A DNA stretch of 64,000 bases from Benincasa hispida (Eukaryota > Streptophyta > Magnoliopsida > Cucurbitales > Cucurbitaceae), in assembly GCF_009727055.1 (NCBI RefSeq), contig NC_052349.1, positions 91,135,004 through 91,199,003 of the forward strand, read 5' to 3'. Under the pieces are notes generated by a model. The model was not told the DNA's origin, ran no database searches, and was given only the letters and a program-made list of their open reading frames with translations. This document shows positions 21,943 to 33,463 of the stretch, piece by piece. The translations under genes and the position numbers were made by a program. Each line of letters begins with the position of its first letter. Positions within the stretch are counted from its first letter, which is position 1.

Positions 21943-23960
21943 ATGGTCTTCTTTGCCGAGCACGTTTTTTTTTCTGGAAAGCGGTATCTCGAGATCTCTG
22001 CGAATAAAAACCAACCTAAAGAGGATGGATTTAGCCTTCTTATGGAGGAGTCATTGGGTGGTCCCTTTATGGATATTTGGCCTGATTTGAATGACAATGC
22101 GATGGCTACTGAAGTATCGATGGAGGTGTCTTCGACTTCAGATAAGAAAATGTGGACTTTAAAGTCTACCATCCAATATGAGGCTCCTAACTATGATAGA
22201 GTTTTAACTCTCGGACGTCGTTTGATTGAAAATGAAGTTCGTTGGAATGTTGTAACAAAGGTCCTTGGAGAGTTTACCTTTACTGATTACTACTAGGAAT
22301 GGCTAGAGTTTGTTGTTGATCGAAACAAACGACGCCTTTATGACACTTGTTTGTTCAATGCAATGGTGGCCTCTTTGTACACGTATGACCGCAATAGTGA
22401 TGTTGTGTGGGGCCTTTTACGAGGCTTGGTGCCCATCCACCAACACCTTTCACACCATGACATGTGAACTGTCAATATCTTTATGGGATTTATGGTTCTT
22501 CGGGGTCTTCCTATTAAAGAAAGGTTCTACAAGGAAGTTGTCCCCAGTTTCAAGGAATTGACTGGCTCACGAAAGAAAGGAAGATATCTACCGAAGACCT
22601 GCGAACATTTCTTTCATGCATACTACTTGATAGTTTGTTTATAAAGAAAGGACCGTACAAAGTCTTCAAAGAATGACCATGGGTCCCCCACAAAGAGCGA
22701 TTCTCTGGTATCAACGTGTGGATTTCGTTTTGGTTCCTTAGTACTCGAAAGTACGATAGACCTCCAAATAGAAAACAAAAAAGGGCCTCTTGTCCTGAAT
22801 CTACTCATAATCCGAGCGGTGCAGAGATCACATTTCGAGCATGGTCAGCTAGAGAAAACACGTTTTTTAAGGAACTCGGGGTGGAAGACAATCTCCGAGA
22901 CAAAACGTACCTAGCGGCCTTTTTGTCCTATTGGCTATGTTTTTTCGTGTTTCCCTAGAAAGGAGCCTATCTTCGTTTAGGCAGCTTAATAGTTGACGAG
23001 AATATCTTTAGCCTTGTCGTTTCTGTTCTAGCAAACATATATTATGGCTTAGGAGTGATAACCGAAGCTTCAAACCTAATTAGGTGCACAAATTTCTGCT
23101 TCCCTATGCATTATGCCCATGGATGGGCTGCCAATTATTTTAACACCCACTACCCCGTTCCTGTAGATGTTCGGGGTCCTAAGATGTTTAACTTTTCTAG
23201 TGAAGGCGAGGTGATCTAATTTGGGGAATATGAAGCTCGAGATTTGATCCATTAGGGGGCAAACATTCAGTGGCATGTGAATATTCAGGGTAGGAATAAA
23301 CATGAGCAAGTGATTGATAATGAGCACCTCTCCTTTAGTGGGCCTTCACATTTTTCCTGCATGCGATCCTGCTACGTATCATCCCAATGTGAGTGCACCT
23401 CAATTATTGAATCGTATAGCCCTTACCGATTCAGCAGAAAATTTGGCTTTTACCAAGACCTTCCTAACGACATAAGGGGAATCCCCCCATCGCCACCCCC
23501 AGAATGTACTGTATCACTGAAGGATTTGTATGAGGAGTAGGACCTACTCCCAAGAATTCTTGCCTACTCGCATGCTAAACCCGCATAATCATACCACCCC
23601 ACATTTCAAGGCCTGGTGGCAGGAGAAACATGGAAGCTACTTTGAGGATAACAGTCATCGTTTGGTATCCAGCGCCATTCCTCCTCTGGCACAACCCAAA
23701 CTACTCAAAAGCAAAGGGATCACTGAGGGAGGCAAACAACTTCGTTTGGTTGAGGAGACGACTTCAGCCCCACGAAAGAATGCTCCACACTCAATGGAAG
23801 AGAAGAATCATAGAACACTAGTGATCATCATTGGAAGAGGCCCTCCAAGAATCCAAAGGCATCAGGCCATGCTTTTTTAGCAGGGGATCAAAACGATCTT
23901 GGAGTCCTCGATGCTCCTAACTTACTGATACAATTTTTTTCTTTTCTTTTACTTCATATC

Positions 23961-24004
<44 letters not shown>

Positions 24005-25040
24005 CCCATGTTGTGTGGCTTTTTTTAGTCACCTTTGAACGCCTCACTCCAAGAGCTGTCAAGACCACAAAGTAAAGAGTCCTTAACGAGCCCCTTCGCT
24101 ATCGACACAACCGTTGAGGGTACCGAAACTTTAGAGATGCTGCCTGAAAAGCTTGCTACTCCTTAACACATTCGTCACGTCGAAAAGGAAACAGGCATAG
24201 CGTGCGTCAAAGCTTTGGCTTCTCAAGTAAGGGAAGTTGTTTTCCATAACACTTCTTTAGCGGAGAGAGTCCTGCAACTGGGGGAAGATTCAAAACCCTA
24301 GCGAGCGAAAACGGACACAAGCCCATTTCTGCGTATGCAAACGACTTTGGGGCCTTGGGTTGCACAACGACGACTCTAGCTCATCCTCTTGTGGCTTAGG
24401 AGCTCCCCAAACATTTAGACAAATCAAATTCTGCGGTTGTTTTTGGGATGTCTGAATTTTGCGTTACCAAGGTTTTCTGACATTCGGTGCCATGTTGTCT
24501 TGGATATGTGGGAAACTATACAGAAGAAAATCATACATACCCCCTTCGAGAAGGTCCTTTGTCTAGAAAAGGAAACTCACTAGATATTTACAACAATTTT
24601 TGATACTTGTGGAGCCAATTTTCCCTCACTTAGAAAGCTCGTAGATGACTGTTATCGGAATGTGGAGAGGTACAATCAGTTCCAATCATCATTTTCTTCG
24701 CAATTGACCGAGGCAAATAAGAACAACGTCTGGAGGAAGCCAAGTTTCACTTGGAGAAGATATTATATGACGAAAGTAGTGCTCTTGCTAAAAGAAAAGC
24801 CCTACTGGAGCATGATTTTTTAGCTTCGCAAGAAGAGGAAGAGTTGTTAGCGAAGCTAGCAGCCATCAAAGCTGAAGAGTCGATCTTCTGAATCAACATA
24901 AGCTTGACACCTCCAACACGAGAGGGGCCATAAACAACATAGAGACTACTTCTGCTATTTCTTATAAAGATGTCAAAGCCTTGAAGATGCTACACCAAAT
25001 GTTAGAGGCTATGCAACATGAGTTGGAAGACTACAATTAA
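21943..25040 (+). pseudogene. Plant mobile domain (PMD, aminotransferase-like) gene, decayed
   Basis: From the ATG at 21943 (MVFFAEHVFFSGKRYLEI) the sequence follows the plant mobile domain family, whose cellular members (MAIN/MAIL1) act in genome maintenance and silencing and which also occurs as cargo in transposons. Recognisable blocks in order: DVVWGLLRG (~22395), FYKEVVPSFKELT (~22535), RYLPKTCEHFFHAYY (~22580), a tryptophan-rich FSGINVW segment (~22700), STHNPSG (~22800), ELGVEDN and TYLAAFLSYWLC (~22880-22935), FCFPMHYAHGW (~23095), the FGFYQDLPNDI motif (~23445), and a YFEDN segment (~23640). The last kilobase (24480-25038) codes a charged, coiled-coil-like tail ending at a TAA (25038-25040). 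In-frame stops near 22294, 22462 and 22639 and several shifts show it is dead. An (AT)n run interrupts it at 23963-24003. Confidence 0.72.
23963..24003 (+). repeat. (AT)n microsatellite
   Basis: About twenty AT units between the globular part and the coiled-coil-like tail of the PMD pseudogene, possibly within a former intron; no splice sites could be confirmed. Confidence 0.95.
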
Positions 25041-25164
25041 GTACCATGATCTAAACTTGTACACCCTACTTAGCTACACCCCTGTTAGTCGTTGGGGGTT
25101 CCAAGAATTTTGTAATCTCTAGGCTTTCTTTGATTGTTAGATTTATTTATTGTATTGTAATGTT

Positions 25165-26972
25165 TGCAAGAGTATATCAGCATACAGTGGAAACAACAAG
25201 GATCAATAAGCACTCTAATTCATTAACTTTGGCAGTAACTAAAGCATGCTCATCTAACACAAGAAGGTTTGAAGCCATATCTTTGTAAAACTTCTTGAAG
25301 TCTTAATACAGCTGTAATCTTCTTCGAAATTTGTTGTGAACCACCTCATGATCTTCCCCACTATACTCTTGGAGTTTTAGAATGAGTTGTGGGACTCAAA
25401 AATAGCTTGAATGAAAGGAAACTCGGTGAGAAGCTCACTGCTACAACCCACTTGAAGAACAATTTCTTCAGCCCAAATTTTTCTGTAAAAAGTCTTTGAA
25501 TGCATGCCTCAATTCCACTCCAATCTTCTTTATTTATTGCAAGTCTCTCATGCAAAAAAGATGGCTGCATGAGATGCAGCTCATGCTTGGAGTTATTGAA
25601 GCCATATGAAGTGAGTTTGTTGTGAGCTAGTTGAAGGCTTAATGGAAAAAACCAAATTTCCATTTTGTGTCATTTTTCCAAAACCAAATGATTTCTAAAA
25701 ATCAATTTGATTTCAAATATTAAAAACATTATTAATTTTGAAAAATTAATTTTTTTAATGAAATTAATAAATAATTATTTAAATAAATCAATTACTTCTA
25801 ATTAATTTAATACCAAATATTAAATTAATTTTACACAAATCCACATTCATATATTCAAATCACATTTAAATATAATTTCTCCTATTCCGTTTAATTCTAA
25901 TTTGAACGTTTCAAATTAACTTATCATGTTACTCTAAAGCTAATCCATTTATGAGCTAGTACGGGGACCTCGTGGACTTACAGATCGTGGGCTCCAACGT
26001 TCTAAGATTAATTGGCTAAACTCATTATATCGAATTAACCCCCATTCGTTAACTAATGGGTCACTCCACTAAAGCGCATAGTTAAACTCCCCTCACTGTA
26101 TATATATTATGTCCACTTGATATAACCATGATCAGTAGGTCGATCCTTCACAGGTCGTTAATAATCACAGCTCGGTCAAGTTCACCATTTTACCCCTGTG
26201 AAACATTTTGTTCCTTAAGTTCCCACTGACCCACTAATGAACAATTTGATTCATAATACTTATGAATCAAGTCATTTCTCTATCATGAGAAGGCGGGGCC
26301 ACGATTATTCATGGCCTGGAATCAGTACTTAAGAGAACAACCTATCTGCTAACCCTAAATCGGGAAGGAGTGAATTCCATCTTGCATGGCTATGTCCCCA
26401 GCTATTCATCCATTTTTATCCCCAAAATGAAAGGCTTATTGAGTAGTGCAGTTGGACTACTCTCACCCATGCAGATCAAAGAATAGCCCCAAACAGATAG
26501 AAGTTCATGGTTGGCTTAGGATTAAGATCGAGTTGACCTAGATTACTTAAAATGGAATAATCAGTTTTAATAGTAAACAGTCGTTATAAAGAAAAGTGGC
26601 TATTTTGTGGTCCAGTCTATATGCAAACTCATTGCGTAGGATGCCTCCACTCATATGTCTCTACATGAATGATCTGTGGATCACATCATTTGTATTACCT
26701 ACAAAATGGGGCACATCCAATAGTGTTACCAGGATGAGATACCCAATTTTATCCATATACTTATTAGACCATTTAGGCTATATACTATTAACTTGATCCT
26801 GTTTATATCACCATATAAAGTTAAGGTATTCACACTATAGCCATGGATATGTTTATTGGATTTTCATAATATAATGCAAAATCAACAACTTTATTGAATA
26901 AGTTACTCAATAATATTTTATTGATAAATAGAATGTTTAACACGAACTGCGAGTTCTAGAACATTCCCAACA
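25165..26972 (-). mobile_element. Copia LTR of a third family, probably solo
   Basis: On the minus strand it begins TGTTGGGAATGTTC at 26972 and ends near TACTCTTGCA at 25165. Its 3' part (CACAACTCATTCTAAAACTCC and GATCCTTGTTGTTTCC) matches the LTR end at 46823-47088. On both sides lies what looks like 3' untranslated DNA of the gypsy element. Flanking pentamers (atgtt and gaaac) do not match, so one edge has probably eroded. No coding sequence. Confidence 0.68.
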
Positions 26973-27196
26973 GAAACTTTCTTATATCGAAGACATTTCT
27001 TTTCTTCTTCTTTTTTTTTTTTTATCATATCACAACTTTCAATGTTTGGCATTTCTTTTAAGCTCTCATTTTCTTTATGCGCTTGGATTTTTTTCTTCAC
27101 GTGATTGATCTTAAATTGCTTTAAGCTGCCTACGTACCCTTTATAACGACAGGGATTAAGCCATAATGTAGTTCAATTCTTTTTTTATTACATTTT

Positions 27197-29288
27197 TTAA
27201 GCATAAAACTTCTTGAGAAACTTGTCGTTGATTGGGCCGATTCTTAGTCCGTCTTGATCAACAATCTTGTATGCTCCATTTGTATAGACTTCTTTGATGA
27301 CGTAGGGCCCATCCCATTTGGGCGTGAACTTATTTCCTGTATGTCTTGTCATGATAATAGGTCTTCTTACAGCGAGCACTAGATCCCCAACTTGAAAAGA
27401 CCAAGGCTAGACATGCTTATCAAAAGCTTTAGACATTCACACCTGGTAACTGATGCGTTATTTTATGATGTGGAATTGTGGATGAAATGCGATGGTGAAA
27501 AATGCGTTGAGCACTCAAGTTTTCTCAATGGAATCCAAGTGTAAATCCCACTGAGTTCCTGGTAAGTCCAGGGTCGAACTCGAGACTTGTGAAAACAAGT
27601 TGCGATGGTAATTTTTAGAAAACTTTGCGGTAATCGGTAACTCAATTAATTGTTGGTTTGTTGTTGATTGCGGTAATGAAAAATGAACAAATGCGGCAGA
27701 TTTGAGAAAAGTCTGATTGTGTGATAGATGCACTGAGTATGTGGATGAACGGGTTGAAAAGGTATTTAGCTAGCGTTATTTGGGAATGTGACAGACTATG
27801 CGATCATGCTATAACCATGCATAGCAAGTCATTTTCCAATGCAAATGCGATGCTCCTAAGTCTAGAACACATGTGTTGAATGCAAAAGTGTCCATAGAGC
27901 TTATTCCTAAGTCTCTACTCTTGTCCTATGCGATGATGTAAGATGCATAAAAGCAAGGTGACCGCACACAATCATATCCTATCTCTAGGATGCATGCGAT
28001 GCGTTAATAGCAAACAATGCTTATTTCTAGGCTCCTATCTCTTGATTATGCATTCTAATCTGACTCTCCCGAGCCTAGATTCTAACCTAACTTTTCCAAG
28101 CCTAGATCCTGTCCTTAGACTACTCTCCCGAGTATCTCTAATGGACGAATGAAGCATACATAATACAAGATAATCGCATAGAATGAAGATTCCCAGTTGT
28201 GCTAGCTAAATGCTTCTTAACTCAATCAACAGATTTAGCTACTCATGCGTAAATAATAGAGAGTGAACAGATATAGAGAAGTAAATTCCATTTTTATAAA
28301 TGAGTTTGAGTACAAAATAACAATGGAAGATAAAGGTAGAAAGCCTGGTAGCAATTCCTTGCTGACCGAGGCTTTTACACTGTCAATCTCTATTCGGTTC
28401 AAAAGATATTCCTGCTTTCACAAGATTCGGCCCTCTCTCTATTCTTGAAGCTTCCAACACTCTCTTAAGCTTACTGGAACGATCTGTCAGCACAACCTTC
28501 TTCTCTCGCGTCTTCCTTAAAGTAAAAGAAAAGAACTTGTGAACTCATGAGATGGTGAACCCCTTTTCTGAAGGATGCCTCTAGTATTGCTCAGATGGGA
28601 TGGCTTTAATTCCCTGACTGATGCACCGAATATTTGTCACCGAAAAGCTGAATGTACTTGTTATCGTTAGCGGTTGTCAGCTTAATTTAGATTCGACCGT
28701 CATCAGCTTTCTGTCCCATTGTGATTAATTATGCCTTTCACCCAGATGCGCCCACCAAGTTTCGACAATCCTTCTTGAGTAAATGTTTGCGAGCACAATC
28801 ACCGCAAAGCCTTGCTGTAATGCTGCGCTCGACCAATGATTTCCTATGATCGCATTTTCTGCCTTGCGTCAATGCATATTCTACATAAAAGCACAAAAAT
28901 CAACTGTTTCTAGGCGATGAACGCATGCGACCGTAATATTATGAATTTGATGCTTTTTGGACACAATCTAACATATTTTATCAACGCAAGCCAGCATTGT
29001 TTAAGAACTTAGCACTATGATAACGTGCATTTCTGCCTGTTATCAGTAACACTCCAGCGCTTGTTGAGCTTCTAGTCGTTTCTTGTCTAGTGCTTCTAAT
29101 TCTTGGGAACGCAGCTTAGCATTGTCTTCTGTAGTCAACCCTTCTTGTACCGCCATTCTTAGTGATGGAATTTCTCTCTTCAAAGGAAGGACAACCTCTA
29201 CCCCATAAACGAGAGAGTACAGAGGGACTTCTGTAGGGGTACGATGAGTGGTGTGAACAATTTTAAGATGGTTGTTAGGGAAGGACAA
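27197..29288 (-). pseudogene. Ty3-gypsy integrase C-terminal part, interrupted by a solo LTR
   Basis: Two minus-strand pieces belong to one protein. 29288-29046 codes the end of the integrase core and its following helix region (YSLVYGVEVVLPL, MAVQEGLTTEDNAKLR, LEAQQALECY). 27450-27197 codes the C-terminal barrel and tail (MTRHTGNKFTPKWDGPYVI, then NGAYKIVDQDG and the FLKKFYA terminus). Residues fit Tat/Athila-type gypsy integrases. Between them sits the insertion 27451-29045, whose gtaac duplication falls in the codons after ALEC. Beyond it an in-frame stop occurs before MSKAFDK-like codons. Reverse transcriptase, RNase H and the integrase catalytic residues upstream (right of 29290) are missing. 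Confidence 0.82.
27451..29045 (-). mobile_element. Athila-like solo LTR inside gypsy integrase, perfect 5-bp duplication
   Basis: The insert starts TGATGCGTTATTTTATGATG and ends CTGTTATCA on the plus strand, with gtaac on both sides (27446-27450, 29046-29050). Removing it restores the integrase reading frame locally. It is the same family as 7568-9239 in opposite orientation, and shares the reversed form of the CGACCCTGGACTTACCAGG segment near 27560. At its upstream end (29019-29044) arms GATAACGTGCA and TGCCTGTTATC pair around a TTTC loop with one mismatch and one wobble. Length 1,595 bp. Confidence 0.88.
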
Positions 29289-29290
29289 CC

Positions 29291-29772
29291 ATTTTATCGA
29301 ACAATTTTAAAATGAATGGTGCGAACAATGGCTGTTAAGGAGGGACAACCATTGTTTTGCTGTAATAGACAAAAGGTGAACCAATGAGATGAATCCAAAA
29401 GAAACAATTTTAAAATCAAGATTCAAAAGTTTGTTATCAGGGGATGAACTATCTAAAATGAGGATGAATTTATCGAAGGGACAAGGTCCTATTTTGAATA
29501 TACGAATTTAGTCAAAATATTTCAAAAATTCAAAGAGGTAAAAGTTCTTCCTTAGGCAAACTTGAAGCTTTTGTTCAAGATTCCATAATTTCTTGAATGT
29601 GTTTTGAGGAATTTTGCGAGGATTTAGACGGCCATAAAAAAGTCTTCCGACAAGATAGAGAGAGAGTTCAGAGTTTGATTCCTGCAAAGAGGAATCTTTA
29701 ATTTTGAAGAGAAGGTTGTCTTCCTCGGAATTTAGGGAAATGTTTTTCCATTCATTGATGAGGTCATCATCT
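29291..29772. other. Unassigned DNA with a short local duplication
   Basis: An AAGGACAACCATT... GAACAATTTTAA segment occurs at about 29250-29310 and again at about 29312-29365, so a ~65-bp stretch at the edge of the integrase remnant is duplicated imperfectly. The rest has no coding frame, RNA gene or transposon end that I can recognise. Confidence 0.45.
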
Positions 29773-30008
29773 TGTTGGGTTTTATGTCCAAAAACTCGTG
29801 GTTTGTAAACAATAAACTCATTCTGTCAATCGATAAAGTTATTATTTAATATATGAATTGCTTATTTCGTTTTAGAAATAAATCTAATAAACTAAAAGTT
29901 CCATGACTAAATAGTCAAAATGATCTGTAGAATGCGAATAAGCTTGAGTGTCTTATTCTAATAACACTATCGCATGCGGCCCACTCTATAGTTGTTACAA
30001 GGAGTTGT
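29773..30008 (+). repeat. Copia LTR 5' fragment
   Basis: It begins TGTTGGGTTTTATGTCC and follows the LTR at 37418 for about 230 bp (AAACTCGTGGTTTGT, CATGACTA, GATCTGTAGAAT), then stops in AAGGAGTT. The following copia gag/pol belongs to a different LTR family, so this fragment is not its 5' LTR. Confidence 0.75.
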
Positions 30009-33000
30009 GATCAAATCGTATGGCTTTGACCAATAATGTTGATGAATCGATCCATTTATGGGTTGAAAAGGAAAAATGTTTCCACTGCAATCAGGATGGA
30101 CACTGGAAGAGGAATTTTCCTTACTGGCTGAAGGAAAGGAAGGTCGCAAAGGCTAAGGCTAAGGAAAATAAAGGTAAATATGATTTACTTGTACTAGAAA
30201 CATGTTTAGTGGAGAATGATGATTCTACCTGGATAATTGATTCGGGCGCCACTAATCACGTTTGTTCTTCTTTTCAGGGGATTGATACTGGCGATCGCTG
30301 GAGGCTAGTGATGTGAAGATGTGAGTAGGCACCGGGCACGTCGTCTCAGCTGTGGTAGTGGGAGGCATCCAGTTATCTTTACAGAATAGGTTTCTTGTTT
30401 TAAACGATGTATATGTTGTTCCTAAACTTAAGAGAAACCTTATTTCTGTAAAGTGTCTGTTACAGTGTAAATATACTCTTTCTTTTAATGTGGATAAAGT
30501 GTTTATTCATAAAGATGGTGTTGAAATTTATACAGCTTATTTGGAAAGTAACTTGTATGTGCTAAGACCGTTAACCTTAAGTTCCCTCTATAACACAGAG
30601 TTGTTTAAAACTACTGTAACTCAATCTAAATTTCAATGAATTTCTCCAAAAGAAAATGTCCAACTTTGACACCTTCAATTAGGGCACATCAATCTCAATA
30701 GGATTGAGAGTTTGGTGAAGAATGACCTTCTAAGTGAATTAGAAGAAAATTCTTTACCGGTGTGCGAATCTTGCCTTGAGGGTAAGATGACTAAAAGACC
30801 TTTTACTGGAAAAGGTTATCGAGCTTCTTGAGTTAGTACATTCTGACCTTTTTAGTCCTATGAATGTATGAGCCCGAGGTGGTTATGAGTATTTTATCAG
30901 TTTTACTGATGATTACTCTAGGTATGGGTATGTTTATCTGATGCAACGAAAGTCTGAATCCTTTGAAAAGTTCAAAGAGTTCAAGGCTGAAGTTGAAAAC
31001 GCATTGGATAGATGGATTAAAACACTTCGATCGGATCGAGGTGGAGAGTTTTTGAACTCGTCATTCCAGGACTATTTGATAGAACATGGAATCATTTTCC
31101 AACTCTTAACGTCGAGTATATCTTAGCAGAATGATGTAGCGGAGTGGAGAAACAAAACCTTGTTGGACATGGTTCCTTACGCTTCCTTATCGAACTTATT
31201 TTGGGGTTTCGCAGTGGAGACTGCGGTATACATACTCAATTATGTTCCTTCCAAGAGTGTTGCGAGAACACCTCTGGAGTTGTGGAACAGGTGTAAAGCT
31301 AGTTTATGTCACTTCCACATTTGGGGTTGCCCTACTTATGTGCTTGAGGCAAATCCCAAGAAGTTGGAACCACAGTCGAGGTTATGCCACTTTGTAGGCT
31401 ACCTCAAAGGTACGCGAGGGGATTACTTTTTTGATCCATTGGAAAATAGGTTGTTTGTTTCCACAGACGCTACTTTCGTAGAGAATGATCATATTAGGGA
31501 GCACGGTCCACGTAGTAAAGTCGTGTTGCATAAACTTTCTAATGAAACTACTGAAACTTCAACAAGAGTTGTTGAAGGACCTGCTTCATCAGCAAGAGTT
31601 GTTGATGATAGGTCGGTTTCACCTCAAGAGTTGAGGGAACCTTGACGCAGTGGGAGGGTTGCAAACCTGTCCGTTCGTTATCTGGATTTCACGAAAATCC
31701 TAGCTATGGTAGTAGATGGTGACATTTAGGATCCGTTGTCTTATCAGAAGGCAATGGAAGATGTTGACCGGGATGAATGGGTCAAGGCCATGAATCTCGA
31801 GATAGAGTCGATGTACTTCAACTCAGTATGGGATCTTGTAGATCAGCCTGATGGGGTAAGACCTATAGGTTGTAAATGGATCTACAAGCGAAAACGGGGT
31901 GCTGATGGGAAGGTGCATACCTTCAAGGCTCAACTTGTGGCAAAGGGTTATACCCAGGTAGAGGGAGTCGACTNTACATACCTTCAAGGCTCAACTTGTG
32001 GCAAAGGGTTATACCCAGGTAGAGGGAGTCGACTATGAGGAGACTTTGTCGCCTGTTGCCATGTTAAAATCGATTCGCATCTTCCTGTCCATTGCAACTT
32101 ATTATAATTATGAGATATGGCAAATGGACGTCAAGACGACATTTCTGAATGGCAATCTTGAAGAGGCCATTTACATGGTGCAACACGAGGGATTCATTGC
32201 CCAAGGTCAAGAGCTAAAAGTTTGGAAACTGAATCGGTCCATTTATGGACTGAAACAGGCGTTTAGATCTTGGAACATATGGTTTGATACTGCGATCAAA
32301 TCGTATGACTTTGACCAAAACGTTGATGAATCTTGTGTCTATAAGAAGATCGTCAATGCTTCAGTAGTTTTCTTAGTGTTGTTTGTAGACGATATACTAC
32401 TCACTGGAAATGATGTAGGTCTACTGACTACAGTTAAGAACTGACTAGCGACCCAATTCCAAATGAAAGATTTGGGAGAGGCTTAGTTTATTCTGTGTAT
32501 ACGAATCTTTCGAGATCGTAAGAACAAAGTCCTAGCACTGTCTCAGACATCGTACATTGACAAGATGTTACTCAAGTACTCGATGCAGGACTCCAAAAGG
32601 GGCTTACTTTCATTCAGGCATGGAGTCACTTTGTCTAAGGATATTTGTCCTAAGACGCCTTAAGAAGTTAAGAAAATGAGACAGATCCCATATGTGTCTG
32701 TCGTTGGCAGTTTGATGTATGTGATGCTCTACACTAGGCCAGACATCTGCTACGCTCTTGGCATAGTCAATAGGTATCAGTCTAAACTAGGCCAGGGTCA
32801 CTAGACTGCAGTGAAGAATATCCTCAAGTATCTTTAGAGAACGAGGGACTACGTGCTTGTGTATGGATCTAGAGATTTGATCCTTACTGGATACACAGAT
32901 TTTGACTTTCAAACTGATAAGGACTGTCGTAAGTCCACTTCAGGGTCAGTATTCACTCTTAACAGCTATAGTGTGGCAAAAGCACTAAGCAGGGGTACAT

Positions 33001-33363
33001 CGCTAACTCCACTATAGACGCGGAGTGCATAGCAGCTTGTGAAGCTGCTAAGGAGGCCTTCTAGCTCAGGAAGTTATTGACAGAACTGGAAGTTATTCCA
33101 GATATGTCTACACCAATCACCTCTATTGTGACAATAGTGAGGCTCTGGCCAACTGCAAGGAGCCTAGGAGTCACAGACGCGGCAAACACATAGAGCGAAA
33201 GTATCACCTGATCCGCGAGATAGTGCATCGAGGGGACATGATCGTCACGAAGATTGCTTTGGAGCACAATGTTGCTGACCCATTTATGAAGGCTCTCACG
33301 GCTACAGTGTTTGAGGGTTACCTTCAGAGCATGGGTCTACAGAACCACCCGCAGCTGGACTAG
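30009..33363 (+). pseudogene. Copia gag-pol polyprotein, decayed
   Basis: In order: a 40-bp misplaced piece of reverse transcriptase (30009-30048); zinc knuckle CFHCNQDGHWKRNF (~30080-30120), where the fourth ligand Cys is Phe; the protease with intact IIDSGATNHV (~30235-30260); pre-integrase, with RNLISVKCLLQ (~30435) and SCLEGKMTKRPF (~30770-30805); integrase core, including RSDRGGEF (~31030); a WGCPTYVL segment; and a linker. The start of reverse transcriptase (PIGCKWIYKRKR) sits near 31865, the catalytic FVDDILL at about 32385, and RNase H and the C-terminal HIERKYHLIRE... region run to TAG at 33361-33363. Many stops and shifts (for example 31643, 31726, 32443, 33063) disable it. Order protease-integrase-RT-RNase H is diagnostic of Ty1-copia. 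Confidence 0.85.
31916..32034 (+). other. Exact 58-bp duplication around a single N (probable assembly join)
   Basis: Bases 31916-31973 and 31977-32034 are identical and are separated by one ambiguous base (N at 31974) and two others. The duplication breaks the reverse transcriptase frame. An unmerged overlap between two contigs, closed with one N, would give exactly this. Confidence 0.85.
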
Positions 33364-33452
33364 GGTAAATGGGAGATTTTCTTGTACTAAGCTTTTATGC
33401 CGTATTTATTGTTGATGTACTTGTTTTTGTATACTCCACTTCGCTTTAGGAC

Positions 33453-33462
33453 AAGTGGGAGA
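33453..33462 (+). other. Polypurine tract
   Basis: AAGTGGGAGA lies immediately before the 3' LTR, the same position and sequence as the tract at 12990-12999; it marks the primer site for plus-strand synthesis. Confidence 0.8.
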
Positions 33463-33463
33463 T

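Larger units (their letters stand above)
19111..29290 (-). mobile_element. Remnant of a Tat-like Ty3-gypsy element with opposite-strand PMD gene
   Basis: Read on the minus strand the order is: C-terminal integrase (29288 to 27200), a ~350-bp untranslated stretch interrupted by a copia LTR, an opposite-strand plant mobile domain ORF (25040 back to 21943), then 118-bp tandem repeats (21852 to 19111). Plant Tat-lineage elements are known to carry extra ORFs, often antisense, between pol and the 3' LTR, and to have hypervariable 3' untranslated DNA rich in tandem repeats, which fits. Neither LTR of the element was identified and three later insertions cut it, so physical unity is inferred from order and spacing only. 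Confidence 0.5.

Noticed and set aside
25165..26972. Target duplication gaaac for this LTR (25190-25194 and 26973-26977)
   Set aside because: It would place the LTR end about 30 bp inside the end defined by the primer binding site of the related LTR at 46823, so the match is probably chance.
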